A stretch of DNA of 7,423 nt. It comes from Lachnospiraceae bacterium (GTDB taxonomy: Bacteria > Bacillota > Clostridia > Lachnospirales > Lachnospiraceae). Positions 6,517 to 7,423 of this stretch are shown here, one piece after another. Each line of letters starts with the position of its first letter. Positions within the stretch are counted from its first letter, which is position 1. The stretch lies in the NCBI GenBank assembly GCA_021153185.1, contig JAGKTY010000069.1, positions 1 to 7,423 on the forward strand, read 5' to 3'. The notes below the pieces were generated by a model. It saw only the letters and a list, made by a program, of their open reading frames with translations, was not told where the DNA came from and did not search any database. The translations under genes and the position numbers were made by a program.

Positions 6517-6529
6517 CCCTCGTACCTAC

Positions 6530-6558
6530 AAAATATAAATTTTTAATTGCTACTCCAA
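6530..6558 (-). promoter_or_regulatory. Candidate promoter for mobC-relaxase
   Basis: On the minus strand TTGGAG (6558-6553) and TATTTT (6535-6530) are separated by 17 bp. TATATT overlaps the -10 with a shorter spacer. The matches are moderate. Transcription would begin near 6523, just before the leader hairpin. Confidence 0.35.
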
Positions 6559-6744
6559 TAGAATAATTAAACTGCCGGATACGGCAGATGCTTTTCGCCG
6601 TCGCTTCGCTCCTCCCTCCGGTCTACGCTCACTCCCCTATGGTCGTTCACGGATACACTCGCTCTGCTCGTGAATATTTCCCACAGAAATTTCTAGCGGC
6701 TCGTTATATCCCGCTCGCCGGTTATATAGAAATCTGTCATACAC

Positions 6745-6755
6745 CTGTCTTACAG
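6745..6755. repeat. CTGTCTTACAG motif, copy 1
   Basis: This 11-mer (CTGT, 3-bp spacer, ACAG) recurs identically at 7070-7080 and, inverted with one mismatch, at 7112-7122. Internal dyad symmetry suggests a protein-binding site. Confidence 0.45.
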
Positions 6756-6776
6756 AAAATGTACTAATCACATTCC

Positions 6777-6824
6777 CCATAAGAAATCCTGCGAAAGCTT
6801 GCGCATCTTTTTCCATAAGAAATC
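6777..6824. repeat. Direct repeat pair CCATAAGAAATC
   Basis: Identical 12-mers at 6777-6788 and 6813-6824, 36 bp apart. The first overlaps ATCCTGC, which resembles the RP4-family nic core. The second contains the palindrome AAGAAA-TC-TTTCTT (6817-6830). Such directly repeated sites often bind relaxosome proteins. Confidence 0.55.
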
Positions 6825-6842
6825 TTTCTTTCTGCTGATGCG

Positions 6843-6860
6843 TGCCGACCTAAATCGGCA
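6843..6860. repeat. 6-bp hairpin TGCCGA/TCGGCA
   Basis: A perfect stem, TGCCGA (6843-6848) with TCGGCA (6855-6860), 6-nt loop, extendable by a G-T and a C-G pair on the outside. Confidence 0.55.
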
Positions 6861-6890
6861 TGGGCTCCGGATACGTCGCATAAGGTAGAG

Positions 6891-6926
6891 CAAGTTCCGC
6901 CCTGTATATACACGGGCGGGAACTTG
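6891..6926. repeat. Near-perfect long palindrome, candidate oriT hairpin
   Basis: The left arm (CAAGTTCCGCCC, 6891-6902) pairs with the right arm (6914-6926) with a single extra G at 6918. Between them TGTATATACA (6903-6912) is itself a perfect palindrome, with one unpaired C at 6913. The whole 36-bp element folds almost completely on either strand. Extruding hairpins of this kind are typical relaxase or accessory-protein recognition sites at oriT. Confidence 0.65.
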
Positions 6927-6947
6927 TTGGGGATTTGGCATCCCCAA
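6927..6947. repeat. Perfect 8-bp hairpin abutting the long palindrome
   Basis: TTGGGGAT (6927-6934) and ATCCCCAA (6940-6947) surround a 5-nt loop TTGGC. It starts at the base after the preceding palindrome, so the two form a tandem hairpin pair. Confidence 0.65.
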
Positions 6948-6977
6948 GCCCCAGCTTTTTTCGCCTTATGGTCATAA

Positions 6978-7008
6978 AAATAAAGCCTGCAAGCAGACTT
7001 TATTTTTT
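6978..7008. terminator. Bidirectional intrinsic terminator
   Basis: AAATAAAG (6978-6985) and CTTTATTT (6998-7005), with CTGC/GCAG inside, form a stem with one mismatch and a 2-nt loop. T-runs follow on the plus strand (TTTTTT) and on the minus strand (TTTTTATG). It would shield the putative oriT from transcription. Confidence 0.6.
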
Positions 7009-7041
7009 GCCAAAGGCTTGGCTGGCTTCGTAAGAATTTCG

Positions 7042-7139
7042 TATCACAGCTTTTCACATAGAAAAAGAACTGTCTTACAGATAAGGTGATTTCCTCTTAC
7101 AAGGCACCTTTTTGTAAGACAGTCCGTCATACTGTGATA
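7042..7139 (-). terminator. Nested hairpin terminator of the gene ending at 7150
   Basis: Three nested inverted repeats share one centre: TATCACAG/CTGTGATA (7042-7049, 7132-7139), an 11-bp pair ACTGTCTTACA/TGTAAGACAGT (7069-7079, 7113-7123), and AAGGTG/CACCTT (7083-7088, 7105-7110). On the minus strand the 11-bp stem is followed by TTCTTTTTC, so the inner two act as an intrinsic terminator just after the TAA at 7150. The outer 8-bp pair is not needed for that. Confidence 0.65.
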
Positions 7140-7149
7140 TTTCATTTTC

Positions 7150-7423
7150 TTACTCATCATCCATATCAAACAAACTTCCAAGCATATTTTTTGTGGCACG
7201 ATCCATAGCTTTGGAAGTGTCTGCGGCAAGCTCATTATCGGGAACCGTTGGCTCTGATACAGGAACCATTCCGGGAGCCGGCATTACATTCGGCACAGCT
7301 ATAGCCATACCATTAGGAACCACACCAAGGTATCTGCACGAAGTTTAATCTGTTCCCTCTGGTTTGGTTTTTCCTGCTCTAATATAAGAAACATCCCATC
7401 CATATCCAGTTCTCCCGACTGGC
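7150..7423 (-). pseudogene. 3' end of a broken gene with a ParB-like segment
   Basis: From the window edge the minus strand reads about 31 residues in one frame, including SGELDMDGMFLILEQEKPNQ then REQIKLRADT. This resembles the C-terminal region of ParB-family partition proteins of clostridial mobile elements (the SGELD and EKPNQ.E.IK pattern). That frame then runs into a stop at 7299. The next frame is blocked upstream by a stop at 7345-7347, but after about 7330 it reads a sensible tail rich in Pro and Val ending MLGSLFDMDDE at 7152. Adding one base near 7328 would join the two. Either the gene is frameshifted, or it is a junction between parB and another gene, or there is a sequence error. 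The second part does not look like a usual ParB end. ParB assignment is tentative because most of the gene lies outside the window. Confidence 0.5.

Larger units (their letters stand above)
6540..7030. other. Repeat-rich non-coding region, probable oriT
   Basis: No convincing gene lies between mobC and the terminator near 7060-7125. The stretch has many inverted repeats: CTGCCG/CGGCAG 6572-6587 with a GATA loop, TTCACG/CGTGAA 6646-6674, an ACAGA..TCTA/TAGAAATCTGT pair 6683-6737, TGCCGA/TCGGCA 6843-6860, and larger hairpins at 6891-6926 and 6927-6947. It also has a 12-bp direct repeat (6777-6788 and 6813-6824). Position directly upstream of mobC and the relaxase, plus dense dyad symmetry, is what is known for MOBP oriT regions. 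The exact nic site is not established by sequence alone. Confidence 0.6.

Noticed and set aside
6764..7057. 97-codon minus-strand frame in the non-coding region
   Set aside because: The product has no recognisable domain, and the frame crosses several hairpins and a bidirectional terminator. It is more likely part of the oriT region than a gene.
7044..7235. 63-codon minus-strand frame
   Set aside because: It overlaps the end of the broken gene in another frame and runs through its terminator hairpin. No ribosome binding site or domain is seen.

Overview
The window looks like part of an integrative or mobilizable element from a gut-type Bacillota, most likely Lachnospiraceae or a related clostridial lineage. 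This rests on the MobC plus MOBP-relaxase gene pair, AGGAGG-type ribosome binding sites, moderate-to-low GC, an HD-GYP membrane protein and a RhuM-family gene, all typical of clostridial mobile DNA. Taxonomy is inferred from sequence style only.

Layout. Positions 1-92 hold the charged 3' tail of an unidentified plus-strand gene. A good extended -10 promoter (88-116) then drives a two-gene plus-strand unit: a 301-residue protein with a C-terminal four-cysteine zinc finger (148-1053) and a 332-residue RhuM-family protein (1067-2065). The 421-bp gap after rhuM is not empty. It carries a near-consensus promoter (2088-2116), a run of strong hairpins and one or two intrinsic terminators, and is best read as a roughly 120-165 nt small RNA with no meaningful reading frame.

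On the minus strand, 2487-4088 encodes a membrane HD-GYP protein whose last part has been replaced, in frame, by the C-terminal membrane region of an ABC-2/NatB-type permease. This is an apparent deletion or recombination chimera. A hairpin terminator (4179-4213) separates it from the mobilization operon, also on the minus strand: mobC (6076-6468) and a 610-residue MOBP relaxase (4244-6076), joined by a TAATG stop/start overlap.

Upstream of mobC, 6505-7149 is non-coding and packed with inverted and direct repeats, the expected place for oriT. It includes a near-perfect hairpin at 6891-6926, a perfect 8-bp hairpin at 6927-6947, a 12-bp direct repeat pair and an ATCCTGC sequence resembling the RP4-type nic core. 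Beyond it, 7150-7423 is the 3' end of another minus-strand gene. Its upstream part reads like a ParB-family C-terminus, but the frame is broken near 7328, so it is a pseudogene, a second junction or a sequence error. It ends in a large nested hairpin terminator.

Together: MobC and the relaxase would process oriT for transfer, with a conjugation machine supplied from elsewhere. The zinc-finger/RhuM pair and the small RNA are accessory cargo of unknown function. The HD-GYP/permease chimera is either a relic or a novel fused c-di-GMP phosphodiesterase. The least explained items are the small-RNA locus and the two apparent gene junctions.
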